From the NCBI GenBank assembly GCA_900548485.1, contig URKL01000106.1, forward strand, positions 1 to 6,517: DNA of 6,517 nt, written 5' to 3'. Below are positions 6,296-6,517 of the stretch, one piece after another (position 1 is the stretch's first letter; the number at the start of each line of letters is the position of its first letter). The position numbers were made by a program, and so were the translations under genes. The notes below the pieces were generated by a model that ran no database searches, was not told the DNA's origin, and saw only the letters and a list, made by a program, of their open reading frames with translations. The DNA comes from an uncultured Succinatimonas sp. GTDB taxonomy: Bacteria; Pseudomonadota; Gammaproteobacteria; Enterobacterales; Succinivibrionaceae.

Positions 6296-6517
6296 TTATC
6301 TAGATGCAAGACTGCTTTTATAAAGATCACTCTTTAAGGTTGCAACAGTACTTTCAAATTGTTTACGTAAAGCCTTAGCAGTGGCCTTATTGCCTGAGGG
6401 AAGATCGGCTTTAAGCGGATCAATAGCTCGACCATTTACATGCAATTCATAATGCAAGTGTGGACCTGTAGAATAACCGGTATTGCCTGATTTAGCAATT
6501 ACCCACAGCTGAAGTCA
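6296..6517 (-). CDS. M23-family murein endopeptidase, C-terminal end (MepM-like), cut by window edge
   Basis: The last 72 codons are readable. [22 protein letters not shown] matches the final strands of the LytM/M23 zinc peptidase domain, with the HLH motif holding the last zinc ligand and catalytic His. It is followed by [13 protein letters not shown], very like the end of E. coli MepM, which cuts D,D-crosslinks in peptidoglycan in the periplasm. A lysine-rich helical tail ends at a TAA (6298-6296). The 5' part, including signal sequence and any LysM domain, is outside the window. An odd point: reading this frame to the edge gives LQLW before VIAKSG and then an in-frame TGA at 6517-6515, where a conserved Gly-rich stretch is expected. 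That could be a disrupted gene, a frameshift or a sequence-end error. The domain identity is firm; intactness is not. Confidence 0.75.

Noticed and set aside
1..6517. CRISPR arrays, tRNA or rRNA genes, insertion sequences, phage or toxin-antitoxin genes
   Set aside because: No spaced direct repeats, cloverleaf, transposase motif or terminal inverted repeats were seen. All non-coding gaps are under about 115 bases and are accounted for by hairpins and regulatory sites.

Overview
The window is AT-rich (by eye below 40% GC) and densely coded, with standard stop codons, good Shine-Dalgarno sites and two TTG or TTG-candidate starts. A Gram-negative host is indicated by a periplasmic TRAP binding protein with a Sec signal peptide, small and large TRAP membrane subunits, and a MepM/NlpD-like M23 endopeptidase tail. 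The style (AT-rich, TRAP-rich, FCD-type GntR regulator, MepM-like peptidase) fits an anaerobic gut gammaproteobacterium such as Succinivibrionaceae. That placement is an inference from general character, not from a marker gene.

Left block (9-3842, + strand): an uptake-and-catabolism operon. It starts with a DapA/NanA-superfamily class I aldolase or dehydratase (9-911), followed by a complete three-part TRAP transporter: dctP-like binding protein (944-1957), dctQ-like small membrane subunit (best start 2008, not 1978) and dctM-like large membrane subunit (2508-3791). A perfect 9-bp hairpin with a T run lies between dctP and dctQ and probably attenuates transcription, so that binding protein exceeds membrane subunits. 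A terminator follows dctM. An FCD-family GntR regulator (3904-4599) follows in the same direction, after an AT-rich gap holding a perfect 10-bp inverted repeat. The likely logic is import of a carboxylate, probably a sugar acid or its 2-keto-3-deoxy derivative, cleavage or dehydration by the DapA-like enzyme, and sensing by the regulator. The exact substrate cannot be read from the sequence.

Right block (4663-6517, - strand): it converges on the regulator across a long 19-bp hairpin. It holds the 3' end of an M23 peptidase gene and, 13 bases downstream, an intact 539-residue RocB-like member of the M20 metallopeptidase superfamily. The most unusual signal in the window is here: the RocB-like protein keeps the M20 framework, but nearly every position where metal-dependent M20 enzymes carry a zinc ligand or catalytic residue holds a different amino acid. 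This suggests a preserved non-metal or non-catalytic homologue of unknown role.
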